Source of the DNA: Pedobacter nyackensis
GTDB taxonomy: Bacteria > Bacteroidota > Bacteroidia > Sphingobacteriales > Sphingobacteriaceae
Reading direction: 5' to 3'
NCBI RefSeq assembly: GCF_900176505.1
Contig: NZ_FWYB01000007.1
Location: 227,407-291,406 of the forward strand
Length of the DNA stretch: 64,000 nt
The translations under genes and the position numbers were made by a program. The notes below the pieces were generated by a model that saw only the letters and a program-made list of their open reading frames with translations, did not search any database and was not told where the DNA came from. Shown piece by piece: positions 1-9,818 of the stretch; the stretch's first letter is position 1; each line of letters begins with the position of its first letter.

Positions 1-1330
1 TTAACAATAATTTTTGTTTGTCTCCACCTTTTATAAAACCATCTTCACTGGCTTTCATCATCATCTCTACGGCTTCCTGTTTCCTGCCTGTTTTAAAAAG
101 CAAGCCTGCATATACTGCCTCAGTAGAAAAATGGGGGAAATATCCTTCTGCCAACTTCACCCATTCAAGAGCTTGAGCCAACATTTTAGGGTCATCTACA
201 GTTCCATAAATGGCCTGTGCGGCATCACGTAATTTATAAGATAAATCAAGCATTCTAGGCTTTGCCATTACCCTTTGCATGGAAGCCCAACCTTCTACCT
301 TAGTAGAGTCTTCCTTACCAGTGACATAAGGTGCTCTTTTTTTCTGATATTCCTCTTTATCAGCAGCTATCTTACCGGGAATATCCAATTTCATTAAACC
401 ATTGTTTACATAATCTATAGCCGCAGGCACCAACTTTTTTGCATTTTTTGTTCCCTTATAATAATTCATCACCAGCCCTTTTAAGGTCGCGTCTATTTCA
501 TCACGCTTCGTTAACTCCATTACCTTCTTTTTAGAAGCCAACATGACAGGCAGCATTTGTTCCTTATTATTTTTAATGATATCGTTTGTAAAATACTGTT
601 GCATACCGGCATCCATTAAACTTAAGACATAACCTTCTCTTTTTCCGATGAGCCCGTCAATCTCTTTATGATGTTCGATCACATAACTATAAAACTTTCC
701 ACCCGGCACAAAAGTCATGTTGGGGTCAAAAGCCAATATCGTGGTCAAAAATTCCTTATTAGAAAGATCCTCTTTTCCCAGCAATGGAAATGCCTGCTCC
801 AATATCTCACCATTAGGCGCTTTAACAACAGCTCTTTTTTTCAGGTATCCCATCAAAAACGCTTTGTCTCTTTTCCCACCACTATACTCGTCATCCCACA
901 TCGCCAAAGGCTTTGGATCATGTTTTTCTTTAATGGCTATAGCAGCTTCATTTAAGAATATTTTTCCAGGATTATAACCTCCGGAACGGTATACCAACAC
1001 CCCATCCCCATTTACAAACAAGTAAGTAGGATACGATTTCACGCCAAATTGCTTTGCAATTGCTATACCTTCACCTTTCTCCGCATCAATCTTATAGTTT
1101 ACAAAGTTTGCATTAAAAACATCTCCAACCTCTTTCAGCGGGAAAACCTCGGCGACCATCTTTTTACATGGTCCGCACCAACTGGTATACACATCAACAA
1201 ATACCAGTTTATCCTCAGCTTTGGCTTTTGCCAATACTTCCTTCCAGGTACCGTGATCAAAATTAATTCCCTGAGCAAATAAAGCACCCGTTAACAACAA
1301 TAGGTAGCTTAATAAAAAATATCTTTTCAT
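1..1330 (-). CDS. Thioredoxin-fold protein, 3' end outside the window (partial)
   Basis: An open frame starts at the ATG at 1330 and runs off the left edge after 443 codons without a stop. The N-terminus is a Sec signal peptide ending LFAQ near residue 20. A thioredoxin domain follows with WCGPCKK (C52 and C55) and the expected Tyr-Pro about 40 residues later. The remaining 300 or so residues are helical, charged and unassigned. The protein is probably an exported thiol-disulfide oxidoreductase. It lies 17 bp downstream of the TlpA-like gene on the same strand and is likely the last visible gene of the susCD operon. Two consecutive thioredoxin-fold genes suggest reductive handling of an imported substrate or of envelope proteins; that is inference. 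The C-terminal length is unknown. Confidence 0.85.
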   Translation of the reverse strand, partial: MKRYFLLSYLLLLTGALFAQGINFDHGTWKEVLAKAKAEDKLVFVDVYTSWCGPCKKMVAEVFPLKEVGDVFNANFVNYKIDAEKGEGIAIAKQFGVKSYPTYLFVNGDGVLVYRSGGYNPGKIFLNEAAIAIKEKHDPKPLAMWDDEYSGGKRDKAFLMGYLKKRAVVKAPNGEILEQAFPLLGKEDLSNKEFLTTILAFDPNMTFVPGGKFYSYVIEHHKEIDGLIGKREGYVLSLMDAGMQQYFTNDIIKNNKEQMLPVMLASKKKVMELTKRDEIDATLKGLVMNYYKGTKNAKKLVPAAIDYVNNGLMKLDIPGKIAADKEEYQKKRAPYVTGKEDSTKVEGWASMQRVMAKPRMLDLSYKLRDAAQAIYGTVDDPKMLAQALEWVKLAEGYFPHFSTEAVYAGLLFKTGRKQEAVEMMMKASEDGFIKGGDKQKLLL

Positions 1331-1347
1331 TGTGTTTCTTTAGAAAT

Positions 1348-2475
1348 TTACTTAATCAATCTGCCTAATTCCTTCTCCAAGTCTTCACCACGAAGGTTTT
1401 TAGCCAGGATGATTCCATCAGGACCAACGAGAAAGTTTTGAGGAACGGCTTTCACGTCATAATCTGTTGCAACAGCATTTTTCCAGCCTTTTAAATCGCT
1501 CACATGGATCCATGGTAGACCATCAACCTCTATGGCTTTTAACCAGGGCTCTTTTTTATCATCCAGAGAAACCGCAATGATCTCGAAGTTTTTGTCTTTA
1601 AACTTTTGATAAGCCTTTACCACATTCGGATTTTCCTGCCTGCAGGGGCCACACCAGCTGGCCCAAAAATCAACCAATACATATTTACCTTTTAATGAAG
1701 ACAAAGAGACAGGCTGACCTTCGGTATTGTTCTGAACAAAATTCATCGCAGGTTGACCTACATCTATTTTCTTTGCGGCCTTTAATCGTGCGGCCAGGTC
1801 TTTTCCTTTTACTGAATTTCGTATCCGCGGACTTAACGCACTAAAGAATGGTTCAAACTTTTTCGGATCTATTACTCCGCTTCTGCCGCTAACCAAATCC
1901 AGACTTACATACGAATCGGGATGCTGATGAATAAAGTCATCTTCTACTTTGGTCATTTCCACTCGTATGGCGCGTAACTGAGGAAAGAGCTCATCCCTGG
2001 CTTTATCATTTTTCTCTTTAAAATATTGCCCCATTTTTTCGCTAAGGGGCTTCATCTTGTCCTGAAGTGGCTTTAACTGAGATTTTAACACCAAATAATC
2101 GGCTTGTGCTGCGCCACCTTTAATCATCGCTGTTTTAATATCTGCTCCGTTAAGACTAAAGCTTCTATTCTCCAGAAAGAATTCCTGCTCATCCATAGCC
2201 ATCATTTTTTCCATGGTCATTGGCCCCTTGTCTTCTTTCAGATCTTTCAAAGTGATTTTTGCCTTTGTCACGTCGCTTACCCTGCCTTTTAACAAAAAGC
2301 TTCCGTTTCTTATTATAGCAGAATCCTTAACAGCTTTCTCGCCTGCGCTATAATTAATCATTACTTTTTGTCCGTCTTTTGCACCAGTGATGTTTCCTTT
2401 GATAGAAAAGCCCTGCTGTGCATTTGCAGAAAAGGCCAACAAGCCAATTGCTGCAGTAACTAATGTTTTTAACAT
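1348..2475 (-). CDS. TlpA-family thioredoxin with N-terminal DUF4369-like domain
   Basis: This 375-residue protein has a Sec signal peptide (cleavage near SANAQ, residue 20). A beta-rich DUF4369-like region follows at about residues 22-120, then a charged helical middle. Residues 240-375 form an AhpC/TSA-TlpA thioredoxin fold with WASWCGPC, redox cysteines C275 and C278, and a Val-Pro cis-proline motif near residue 345. Such proteins are periplasmic or membrane-associated disulfide reductases in Bacteroidetes. The gene sits 42 bp downstream of susD and 17 bp upstream of another thioredoxin-fold gene, so it probably belongs to the susCD transcript. The substrate cannot be told from sequence. 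Confidence 0.9.
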   Translation of the reverse strand: MLKTLVTAAIGLLAFSANAQQGFSIKGNITGAKDGQKVMINYSAGEKAVKDSAIIRNGSFLLKGRVSDVTKAKITLKDLKEDKGPMTMEKMMAMDEQEFFLENRSFSLNGADIKTAMIKGGAAQADYLVLKSQLKPLQDKMKPLSEKMGQYFKEKNDKARDELFPQLRAIRVEMTKVEDDFIHQHPDSYVSLDLVSGRSGVIDPKKFEPFFSALSPRIRNSVKGKDLAARLKAAKKIDVGQPAMNFVQNNTEGQPVSLSSLKGKYVLVDFWASWCGPCRQENPNVVKAYQKFKDKNFEIIAVSLDDKKEPWLKAIEVDGLPWIHVSDLKGWKNAVATDYDVKAVPQNFLVGPDGIILAKNLRGEDLEKELGRLIK

Positions 2476-2517
2476 ATCTGTTTACTTTATTTATGAATAA
2501 TCTTGATAGTTTAATGA

Positions 2518-3960
2518 TTAAGGATTGTTTTGCATTCCCGGATTTTCATTGATGATTTTCTGAGGGAAACGCAATACAAACCTTTCCGGTCTGAAAGTAA
2601 AGGTTGTGGTACTACCGGTTGCGGAATATAGTGTATGGGTAAAAGTTGTAGCACCAAAAAGCGGGTCAACTGAAAGCCGCCTCATGTCAAACCAACGATA
2701 ACCCATCATAGCAAATTCGCGGATACGCTCATCAATAATAAATTTAAGCAGTGGCAACTGCTGACCTGCAACGGCAGTAGGAACATCCGAGCTCGTTCCC
2801 GGCAATCTCTTTTTACGTAAGACTTCTACATCTGCTTTAGCTCCCGCGAGGTCATTTATTCTGGCTTTGCACTCTGCCCTAAGCAAATACAAATCAGGTA
2901 CAACCACACCAAATTGAATGGAGTTCGGACCAATTTTCCTTAACAGCCCAGACTGATATGCTGGACCGGAATAAGCATTTGCTGAATAAAATTTCAAACG
3001 CAAATCCAGGGGATCATACAAATCAGTTGTCTTTTTATCAACCACAAATTCGTTATTTGCAAACGTCCAGTTACTAAAGGCCTGTTTACCAAATACATTT
3101 TCCTCATTATTGGGAATGGTAGGATATGAAGGTCCAAAAAGGCCAATAGGCAAAAAGGCTCCACCCGTTGCGAATGTTACGTTGTAATCATAAAGACGGA
3201 CAGGGATTGCAGCATTTGTGATATCCGTTAATGCCGCATTTAAATGAGGTAAAGCCTCATTAAACTTACCCATAAACACATACACTTTCCCTAACAATCC
3301 TTCTCCTGCCGCTTTTGACATTCTTAAGCGATGGGTTGTCTTTAATGGTAAATTCGGAATAGCGGCAACCAGGTCGCTCACAATAAAATCATACATTTCC
3401 TTAACTGTGGCCCTTGTGAATTTTGTTTCTGTAACATCGGCATTCTTAACAATTGGAAAGCCTAAATCCGTGGCAGAGGTAGCTTCATTATATGGTTTAC
3501 CAAAGTAATTGATCAACAAAAAGTATGTCCATGCTCTTCCAGCCATGGCCTCGGCTTTGATAGAAAGCTTTTCCTGCTCGGTTCCATCAGTAGCATTGGG
3601 CACCTCATTAATGATCTTATTGAACATATAAATGTTTTGCAATGGGACAGTCAATTCTGCCGCATTCTCATTGGGTTCATAGGTAATATCGTCCCAACGG
3701 AAAAGACGCTGCGTTTTTAGCTCAGCTCCACTAAAATAAGGTTCCGCTGCTACAACTTCATCCCCCATAGGTACCTGAGCGTTAGCGCCTATATTAACCA
3801 GATCAAGGTTACTGAGTAGCAAATTATAATCCGATACTTTCTGGGCAATCAGTTTTCCTTTAGGTGAGACCTCAAGAAATGATTTTCTGCAGGATCCCAT
3901 AATGGTTACCAACAGCGCTAGGGCTAGTGTCCCCTTTATATTTTTATATATCTGTTTCAT
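2518..3960 (-). CDS. SusD/RagB-family nutrient-binding outer-membrane lipoprotein
   Basis: The 480-residue product starts with a lipoprotein signal ending in the lipobox MGSC, followed by FLEVSPKGKL, which resembles the opening of SusD proteins. The rest is TPR-like and helical, with the C-terminal RRLSVDP and FPQKIINENPGM signatures typical of RagB/SusD. SusD proteins cap the SusC barrel on the cell surface and bind glycans, peptides or other ligands. The gene begins 12 bp after the susC stop, so the two are co-transcribed partners. No polysaccharide-degrading enzyme lies in the operon, so a glycan substrate should not be assumed. Confidence 0.93.
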   Translation of the reverse strand: MKQIYKNIKGTLALALLVTIMGSCRKSFLEVSPKGKLIAQKVSDYNLLLSNLDLVNIGANAQVPMGDEVVAAEPYFSGAELKTQRLFRWDDITYEPNENAAELTVPLQNIYMFNKIINEVPNATDGTEQEKLSIKAEAMAGRAWTYFLLINYFGKPYNEATSATDLGFPIVKNADVTETKFTRATVKEMYDFIVSDLVAAIPNLPLKTTHRLRMSKAAGEGLLGKVYVFMGKFNEALPHLNAALTDITNAAIPVRLYDYNVTFATGGAFLPIGLFGPSYPTIPNNEENVFGKQAFSNWTFANNEFVVDKKTTDLYDPLDLRLKFYSANAYSGPAYQSGLLRKIGPNSIQFGVVVPDLYLLRAECKARINDLAGAKADVEVLRKKRLPGTSSDVPTAVAGQQLPLLKFIIDERIREFAMMGYRWFDMRRLSVDPLFGATTFTHTLYSATGSTTTFTFRPERFVLRFPQKIINENPGMQNNP

Positions 3961-3972
3961 TTCCGTGCTTTA

Positions 3973-6900
3973 TTAGAATTTTACATTCAGACCAAACGAC
4001 AGTGATCCCTGGTTTACCAGCATACTTCGATAAGCATAAGTAGCCTCCTGAAATTCTGGATCAATGCCATCTTTATTCGCTTTCCACAACATCAGGTTAG
4101 AAATCTGTGCGCGTAAAGTAACCTGATCAGCTTTTAGTTTTTTGATCAACAATGACGACAAGCTATAAGACAAAGTAATGTCGCGCAGTTTCACATAAGA
4201 GGCGCTTACCACATTTATGTCACCACGAGTAAAATATGTAACATCTCTTCGCGTAATGCTTAAAGATGAGTTAGCTATATATCCAGGTATATTGGTTATC
4301 AATTCATCACCGGGCTGCTTCCATCGATTAGCAAAATCAGTATGCAGGTTTCCTCCTTTAAAACCACCACCTGTGCTCTGATTCTGATGCGTAAACCTAC
4401 CTGAATAGGTACCATTTACATCCTTCCGCATCACATGGCCCAGATTAAAAATAACATTTGCAGTTAAGCCAAAACCACCATAGCTAAACACGTTTGTTAA
4501 ACCTCCGTTCCAAACCGGTTGGTAGGTTCCCATAAACTGTATATCGCTGGGTTTAGCCACATTAGGCGTTTTGGTTACGATTCCGTCTGCCAATTTAATT
4601 TGTGGGTCCCCCATTGCGTCCAATCCGGCATAGCGATAAGCAAAGACCGCAAATGCAGGGTAATTGGCTACATAACGATCACGAATCCTTTCATTAGCCA
4701 GGGTAACCGGTGTTCCCAGATTAAGTTTGGTAATAGTGTTTTTATTATAAGCAATGTTAAATATGGTATTCCACCTAAAACCACCACTGCGGATATTCAG
4801 CGTATTTAAGCTCAGTTCTATACCCTTATTTTCCAGATCGCCAAGGTTGCCAATAATATTGGCATATCCGGTAAAGCTGTTTGTAGGTAAATTACCCAAT
4901 AAATTACTCGTTTTCTTCTCGTATACATCTATAGCACCGCTTAACCGACTGTCGAATAATGCAAAGTCGACACCTAAATTAATTGTTTTGGTACTTTCCC
5001 AGGTAAGTTTGGTATTGGATGGCGTAGCAATTCTTAATCCAGACCCTCCTGGCAAGAAGTTACTGCGCTGTGCCTGTAAAATATCGTATGAAGCTGCTGT
5101 ACCCGGAGCAGGTGAATTACCCATCAAACCGTAAGTACCCCTTAAAGCTAAACTGTTTAACCACTCCGCGTTCTTCATAAATTCTTCTGAACTTAACAAC
5201 CACTTTCCGCCCACACTCCATACCGGTTTATTCTGTGCAGATTGATCCAGTCCAAACAAATTACTCTTGTCTATACGAAAACTTCCATTGACTGAATACT
5301 TTTTGTTGTAGGTATAAGCCAGGTTAGAATAATATGAAGAAAACCTGGTTTGGCGCTCAGTCTGAATAAAACTATCATTTGTTAAAACACTTCTTCCGAT
5401 ATTATTAGCCATTACAGGTGATGAAACCCCAGTTACACCAAGAGTTGCATAATCCACAGAACCAAAAGTCTGCAACATTTCATTGTAACCTCTTACTGTG
5501 CTTCCATTCCTCATTTCCAATTGCTCCTGAACTTCTTGCCCAACCAATAAACTCAATTGATGTAAATCGTTGTTCCAGCCATTGTTAAAGCTTAACTGAT
5601 TTCTTATAGTCCAATTTTGCTGATTTACGTTGGTAAGGCTATACTTTCCACCAGTATTTGGCAAATAATAAACCGGTGTAGATGCTGTATTTGGGGCTAC
5701 AGTAAACTGTAACAACTCGCTCCTTACCTTATAACTTTTTGTATCGTCGTAAACATCAATCTTGCCATTGCCTTTAATATATCCATAAGTCCCTTCGAAC
5801 TTTAGTCCTTTTAACAGTTTAACATTAACACCCAGAATATTACGACTTAAAAGATTATTGTTTTTTGTGTATCCGTAGTTGACTTCATCCAGGGGATTAT
5901 AATCAAGATTAATGCGGCTCCGGTTTTGGAAGTCGATTCTGTTTTCGTCAGTCAGAAGCTGCATGTAAGGCATCGAAATATTATTTCCGGCTGCATCCTT
6001 GAACATTTGATAAGCATAGAAATTATTATCTATATCAATGTTTCGTTTAGTATTGTTAACACTATTGGTTAAATCAGTAATCAAATTCAGCTGGATGCGA
6101 CTACCTAAGGAAAGGTCCTGCCTAAGGTTAACCTTATAAACATTATTTTTTTCGCCTGGACGATTACTCACCGTATTGGTATAGGCTGCAGATCCATAAA
6201 AAGCATATTTATTACCGCCTCCTGTTAGGGACACCGTATGGTTCATTAAAGAAGCATTCCTATACCACAGATCTTTGATTTGCTGTCTGTTATCCAGATT
6301 AGCTAAGCTATCCAGACTGGCACCTGCCTGAGCAGCAGTTATCAATCCGCGTGACTTATTGTACAATATTCTTTCGTGAGGTGGCACCCCTGCAGATGAG
6401 GTATTGGTAAACCCAGAAACTGTTGCCCATGGATTCAGTACCGGATCAAAAAGTTCTGTTGCAGCCTGAATAAACTGCTTACTGTTTAATGTAGGCAGGT
6501 AATCCAAATCAGGCCTGCCCTGGAAATTCATAAAGGCATCGTAATTTACCCTAAGCTTTTCACTCTGACTTCCCTTTTTGGTTACAATAACAATTACACC
6601 ATTAGAGGCTCTTGCACCCCATATCGAAGCAGCGGTTGCATCCTTCAAGACGGTAATATCGGCCACATCCTGCGGATTGATAGATGAAACATCATCTATG
6701 GGAATTCCATCTACCACAAACAAAGGATTTCTATTGGTACCAACATAAGTTCCAATCGCTTCAACACCAGTATTGGTTGCAGGAATACCTACCGTAGATA
6801 AGCCACGTACCAGAAAAGGACTTTGACTGGCACTTGGTGCATTGTTAACGGTTAAACCTGCTACAAGGCCATCTAGCCTTTGCAAAATGTTCATGCTCCC

Positions 6901-7695
6901 CGTACGGTTTTCAACAATGCTCATGTCAGGCTTAGCAAAGGACCCTGCGCTTCTTTCTTTTGAAATCGTCTGATATCCAGTATTTACGGTTACATTCACT
7001 TCAACCAGTTTGCCCGACTGGAGACCCATTTTTATAATCCCCATATCCTTAGTTGCTTTTATCCGCTGCGGCATATAACCAATATAAGAAATCATGATGT
7101 AGGCATTTTCATCTACATTTCTTATTAAAAAGTCCCCTGCAGCATTCGTAACCCCAGCTGTCTTAAATTTTCTGGCCACGAGGTTAAGACCATCAGCTTT
7201 AATAAGGTTAACATCCTGTCCATCCGATAAAATCAAAATTGTAGCCCCAGCAAGGGGTTTTCCTTCTTCATCCATGACCCTTCCTCTTACGTCAATCGTT
7301 TTGAAGATGTCCATGACTTTCTCCACAAATGAAGCTTCCCTCGGCTTAATGATAATGTTGCGGGCATCAATAGCATATTCCAGGGCCTGATCTTTCACCA
7401 CCAGATCCAATACACTCTTTAGGGCTACATTTCTGAAGTTTACGTCGAGCCTTCTGTTTACATCTACTTTTTCATCGGCATAAAATACATGATACCCGGT
7501 TTGTTTCTTGATTTCCGTAAAGATCTCCTTTAAACTGGCGGCTTTCCTGGTGAAATTGAGTCGCTGTGCAAAACTGGCGGCACTAACTTGAGCGAGCGTC
7601 AAAATGATTATGAAAGTGGTCAGCCTCATAATTAACAATAATTTAGCAGGTAGCCTAAATTGAGGCATACCTGAATTAAAAGCATTTTTATTCAT
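3973..7695 (-). CDS. SusC/RagA TonB-linked receptor with STN signalling domain
   Basis: This 1240-residue receptor begins with a long signal/hydrophobic segment ending ASFAQ (about residue 43). A secretin/TonB short N-terminal (STN) domain follows at about 55-115, then a carboxypeptidase-regulatory-like domain (GRVMDEEGKPLAGA, about 135-225). A TonB plug follows with the SusC signature around GIPIDDVSSINPQDVADITVLKDATAASIWGAR's region, residues 330-365. The rest is a 22-stranded barrel ending in aromatic GLNVKF. The STN domain marks receptors that signal to a FecR anti-sigma factor, and a FecR/ECF pair lies just upstream. The protein should import an unknown ligand with the adjacent SusD and report its presence to the sigma factor. 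Confidence 0.94.
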   Translation of the reverse strand: MNKNAFNSGMPQFRLPAKLLLIMRLTTFIIILTLAQVSAASFAQRLNFTRKAASLKEIFTEIKKQTGYHVFYADEKVDVNRRLDVNFRNVALKSVLDLVVKDQALEYAIDARNIIIKPREASFVEKVMDIFKTIDVRGRVMDEEGKPLAGATILILSDGQDVNLIKADGLNLVARKFKTAGVTNAAGDFLIRNVDENAYIMISYIGYMPQRIKATKDMGIIKMGLQSGKLVEVNVTVNTGYQTISKERSAGSFAKPDMSIVENRTGSMNILQRLDGLVAGLTVNNAPSASQSPFLVRGLSTVGIPATNTGVEAIGTYVGTNRNPLFVVDGIPIDDVSSINPQDVADITVLKDATAASIWGARASNGVIVIVTKKGSQSEKLRVNYDAFMNFQGRPDLDYLPTLNSKQFIQAATELFDPVLNPWATVSGFTNTSSAGVPPHERILYNKSRGLITAAQAGASLDSLANLDNRQQIKDLWYRNASLMNHTVSLTGGGNKYAFYGSAAYTNTVSNRPGEKNNVYKVNLRQDLSLGSRIQLNLITDLTNSVNNTKRNIDIDNNFYAYQMFKDAAGNNISMPYMQLLTDENRIDFQNRSRINLDYNPLDEVNYGYTKNNNLLSRNILGVNVKLLKGLKFEGTYGYIKGNGKIDVYDDTKSYKVRSELLQFTVAPNTASTPVYYLPNTGGKYSLTNVNQQNWTIRNQLSFNNGWNNDLHQLSLLVGQEVQEQLEMRNGSTVRGYNEMLQTFGSVDYATLGVTGVSSPVMANNIGRSVLTNDSFIQTERQTRFSSYYSNLAYTYNKKYSVNGSFRIDKSNLFGLDQSAQNKPVWSVGGKWLLSSEEFMKNAEWLNSLALRGTYGLMGNSPAPGTAASYDILQAQRSNFLPGGSGLRIATPSNTKLTWESTKTINLGVDFALFDSRLSGAIDVYEKKTSNLLGNLPTNSFTGYANIIGNLGDLENKGIELSLNTLNIRSGGFRWNTIFNIAYNKNTITKLNLGTPVTLANERIRDRYVANYPAFAVFAYRYAGLDAMGDPQIKLADGIVTKTPNVAKPSDIQFMGTYQPVWNGGLTNVFSYGGFGLTANVIFNLGHVMRKDVNGTYSGRFTHQNQSTGGGFKGGNLHTDFANRWKQPGDELITNIPGYIANSSLSITRRDVTYFTRGDINVVSASYVKLRDITLSYSLSSLLIKKLKADQVTLRAQISNLMLWKANKDGIDPEFQEATYAYRSMLVNQGSLSFGLNVKF

Positions 7696-7885
7696 ACTTT
7701 TGAATGGTTTGAGTTGATCGTGAATAGTTGGTCTATTTTTTATCCTCTACGGGTACTCACCCATAGGGAAAGGTTTGCTCAAGCTTCCGCCGGATCGTGT
7801 TCCACCACTTTCCGGCTTTTTTTTAAGCCAACCTGGTGTCGGTTATGGTAAATCTTTCACTATTTGGGTTGGTTTAGGTTTTAAT

Positions 7886-8980
7886 TTATAATACTTGAAT
7901 TTGTCGGCCTTCCAGTTTAAACTTTATCGTTCCCGCCTGTTCCAGCGCATTTAAAACGCCCGAAACATGATCATAACGGGAAAGTGATCCACTAAAGGTT
8001 TTGTTTTTAAGTTCAGGATGACTGTAAACGACCTCAACATCGTACCAGCGTGAGATTTTTCTCATGATGCTGTTTAAAGGTTCATTGTTACAAACAAACT
8101 CGCCATTTTTCCAATCTATGGCTTCATTTGGATTTACTTTGTTCACTTTAATTATTCCATTTGTTAGGACTGCTTCATGCCCCGGAGTTAAAATCGTTTG
8201 ATTTACGCGTACGGAACCTTCCAGCAAGGTCGTTTTAGTACTTACCTCGTCAGGATAAGAATTGATATTGAAATGAGTACCCAAAACCTGCACCTCCTGT
8301 TTATCCGTACTCACTACAAAAGGTTGTTTTTTATTCTTAGCGACTTCAAAATAGGCTTCGCCCTTCAACGTAACTTTACGCTGTTCTTCACCAGCAAAGC
8401 TAGATGGGAATTTAAGAGTACTTTCGGCATTCAACCATACTTTAGTGCCATCGGATAAGGTAACCTGATAAGTGCCACCACGGGGAGTGCTCACTAGGGC
8501 AGCAGTACGAGGTATCGAGATAATTTCTGTACCATCGTTATATGAAAGTTTGTTTGCATCTATAATTACACTTTTTTGAGCTCCACTTAAAAGAATCGTT
8601 TTACCATCCTCAAGTGTAAGTGTTGCTTTATTTCTTCCCGGAGCGATATCATTTTCACTGGCAATTTTAAACTGATGATTTGAATAACGTGCATTGAAGA
8701 AATAAATGCCTAAACCCAATACTAAAAAGGTCATTGCTGCTGCTGTTGCGATCGAAATTCGAGGCCATAATTTAATTGTTTTCTGCTCGGGTTGGATGCC
8801 AGAGGCATTTATATTGCTCCACATTTCCGTCTCTATGGCAGCAAAATTTACTTTACCTTCGGGCAATTCTTTGGTATCAAAAGCTTGAATATACCAGCCC
8901 TCTACCAAAGTCCTTTCGGCTGGGGTACATTCATTTTTCTCATACTTAATCAATAATGCTTTAGCTTCCTGTTCAGTCAT
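7886..8980 (-). CDS. FecR-family anti-sigma factor
   Basis: The chosen ATG at 8980 gives MTEQEAKALLIKYEKNE, a normal start for this family; an upstream ATG at 9007 would add nine hydrophobic residues. The protein has about 364 residues. The N-terminal 75 residues are cytoplasmic and would bind sigma. One transmembrane helix follows (AAAMTFLVLGLGIYFF). The periplasmic part contains the FecR core (STPRGGTYQVTLSDGTKVWLNAEST) and a C-terminal DUF4974-type domain with the STN-binding role. It lies downstream of the ECF sigma gene and upstream of the STN-containing SusC gene, which is the standard cell-surface signalling arrangement. A 190-bp gap separates it from susC, so susC probably has its own, sigma-dependent promoter. 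Confidence 0.93.
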   Translation of the reverse strand: MTEQEAKALLIKYEKNECTPAERTLVEGWYIQAFDTKELPEGKVNFAAIETEMWSNINASGIQPEQKTIKLWPRISIATAAAMTFLVLGLGIYFFNARYSNHQFKIASENDIAPGRNKATLTLEDGKTILLSGAQKSVIIDANKLSYNDGTEIISIPRTAALVSTPRGGTYQVTLSDGTKVWLNAESTLKFPSSFAGEEQRKVTLKGEAYFEVAKNKKQPFVVSTDKQEVQVLGTHFNINSYPDEVSTKTTLLEGSVRVNQTILTPGHEAVLTNGIIKVNKVNPNEAIDWKNGEFVCNNEPLNSIMRKISRWYDVEVVYSHPELKNKTFSGSLSRYDHVSGVLNALEQAGTIKFKLEGRQIQVL

Positions 8981-9066
8981 GATGCATTGGTTATTAAAAA
9001 ATAACATTCGTTATAATGGTATAACTAATAGCTTCACAAAAAGGGGTAGAAGAAAATTATCTTTTT

Positions 9067-9636
9067 TTAAAAAAAATATGCCCTTAACTTGCTACGTAGT
9101 ATTTTAAGCGCATTATAAATTTGTTTTTTTACGGTCTCTTCCGACAATTGGGTGGTTTCGGCGATTTCTTTACGACTAAGGTGTGCTTTACGACTTAACT
9201 CAAATATCTCCCGCATCCTGGATGGCAGACTTGCTATTTCCTGGTCTATTTGTCGCTGCATTTCATTTTCCAGCACCTGGTTGTCCGTAACACACTCCCC
9301 TGCATTTACGTAATCCTTGAAGCTTACGATATAGTTTAGCTTCAATTTATTGCGGTTAATCAGTGTAATTACAGCATTTCTAACCAGTGTATATAAATAA
9401 GGGGCCAATTTGATCTGTTGAAAATCAAGAACACCAATTTGAGCATACAACTTCGTAAATGTGTCCTGAACAATATCTTTTGCCTGCTCATTATCCTGAA
9501 GCATTTTGCGGGCAAAATTATACAGAACTGCCCAGTAGCGTCTATAAATTTCTTCAAATGCGAGATTGTCTCCCTGATTAAGCATATCAGCAAGTTCAAC
9601 ATCTGTCAGTAATCTATAATCGCCTTTCATTAACAA
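9067..9636 (-). CDS. ECF RNA polymerase sigma factor (FecI/SusC-associated type)
   Basis: The 189-residue protein has sigma region 2 (FEEIYRRYWAVLYNFARKML..AKDIVQDTF) and region 4 with a helix-turn-helix (LSRKEIAETTQLSEETVKKQIYNAL). It lacks region 3, as expected of group IV sigma factors. An in-frame ATG two codons downstream (9630) is an equally plausible start. The gene is followed after 60-90 bp by the FecR anti-sigma gene and then by susC/susD. It should drive transcription of the susCD-thioredoxin genes when the receptor senses its ligand. Confidence 0.93.
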   Translation of the reverse strand: MLMKGDYRLLTDVELADMLNQGDNLAFEEIYRRYWAVLYNFARKMLQDNEQAKDIVQDTFTKLYAQIGVLDFQQIKLAPYLYTLVRNAVITLINRNKLKLNYIVSFKDYVNAGECVTDNQVLENEMQRQIDQEIASLPSRMREIFELSRKAHLSRKEIAETTQLSEETVKKQIYNALKILRSKLRAYFF

Positions 9637-9759
9637 GTAACCGGATCGGTGTGAATTATAAGCGAACTTATAGATTAATTACCTTATTACAACCAGAACC
9701 AGGATATTTTATTTTCTCAATTATGAATGCCTGGGTAAACACCCTATTAAAAACGGCTA

Positions 9760-9789
9760 TTGGATTTTCCCTTGCAAAGATTATTTTTG
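9760..9789 (+). promoter_or_regulatory. Bacteroidetes-type promoter for the lipoprotein gene at 9819
   Basis: A TTG at 9760-9762 is followed by exactly 19 bp and then TATTTTTG at 9782-9789. This is a perfect match to the Bacteroidetes housekeeping -33/-7 consensus (TTG-N19-TAnnTTTG). Transcription would begin near 9796, giving a leader of roughly 20 nt to the ATG at 9819. The promoter lies inside the longer GTG-started reading frame, which argues for the downstream start. Confidence 0.8.
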
Positions 9790-9818
9790 CACAAATTAAA
9801 CTCTATTTCATCCCCATT

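Noticed and set aside
7789..7824. GCCGGA/TCCGGC hairpin followed by eight T on the plus strand, looking like a terminator
   Set aside because: The stem is only 6 bp with a 16-nt loop and no plus-strand gene lies upstream. It may matter as part of the susC leader but cannot be called a terminator.
7828..7872. CCAACC/GGTTGG inverted repeat after the FecR gene as its terminator
   Set aside because: Six base pairs with a 33-nt loop and no T tract is too weak.
9651..9818. N-terminal extension of the lipoprotein gene from the GTG at 9651
   Set aside because: It contains the consensus promoter and would bury a clear lipoprotein signal peptide inside the protein.
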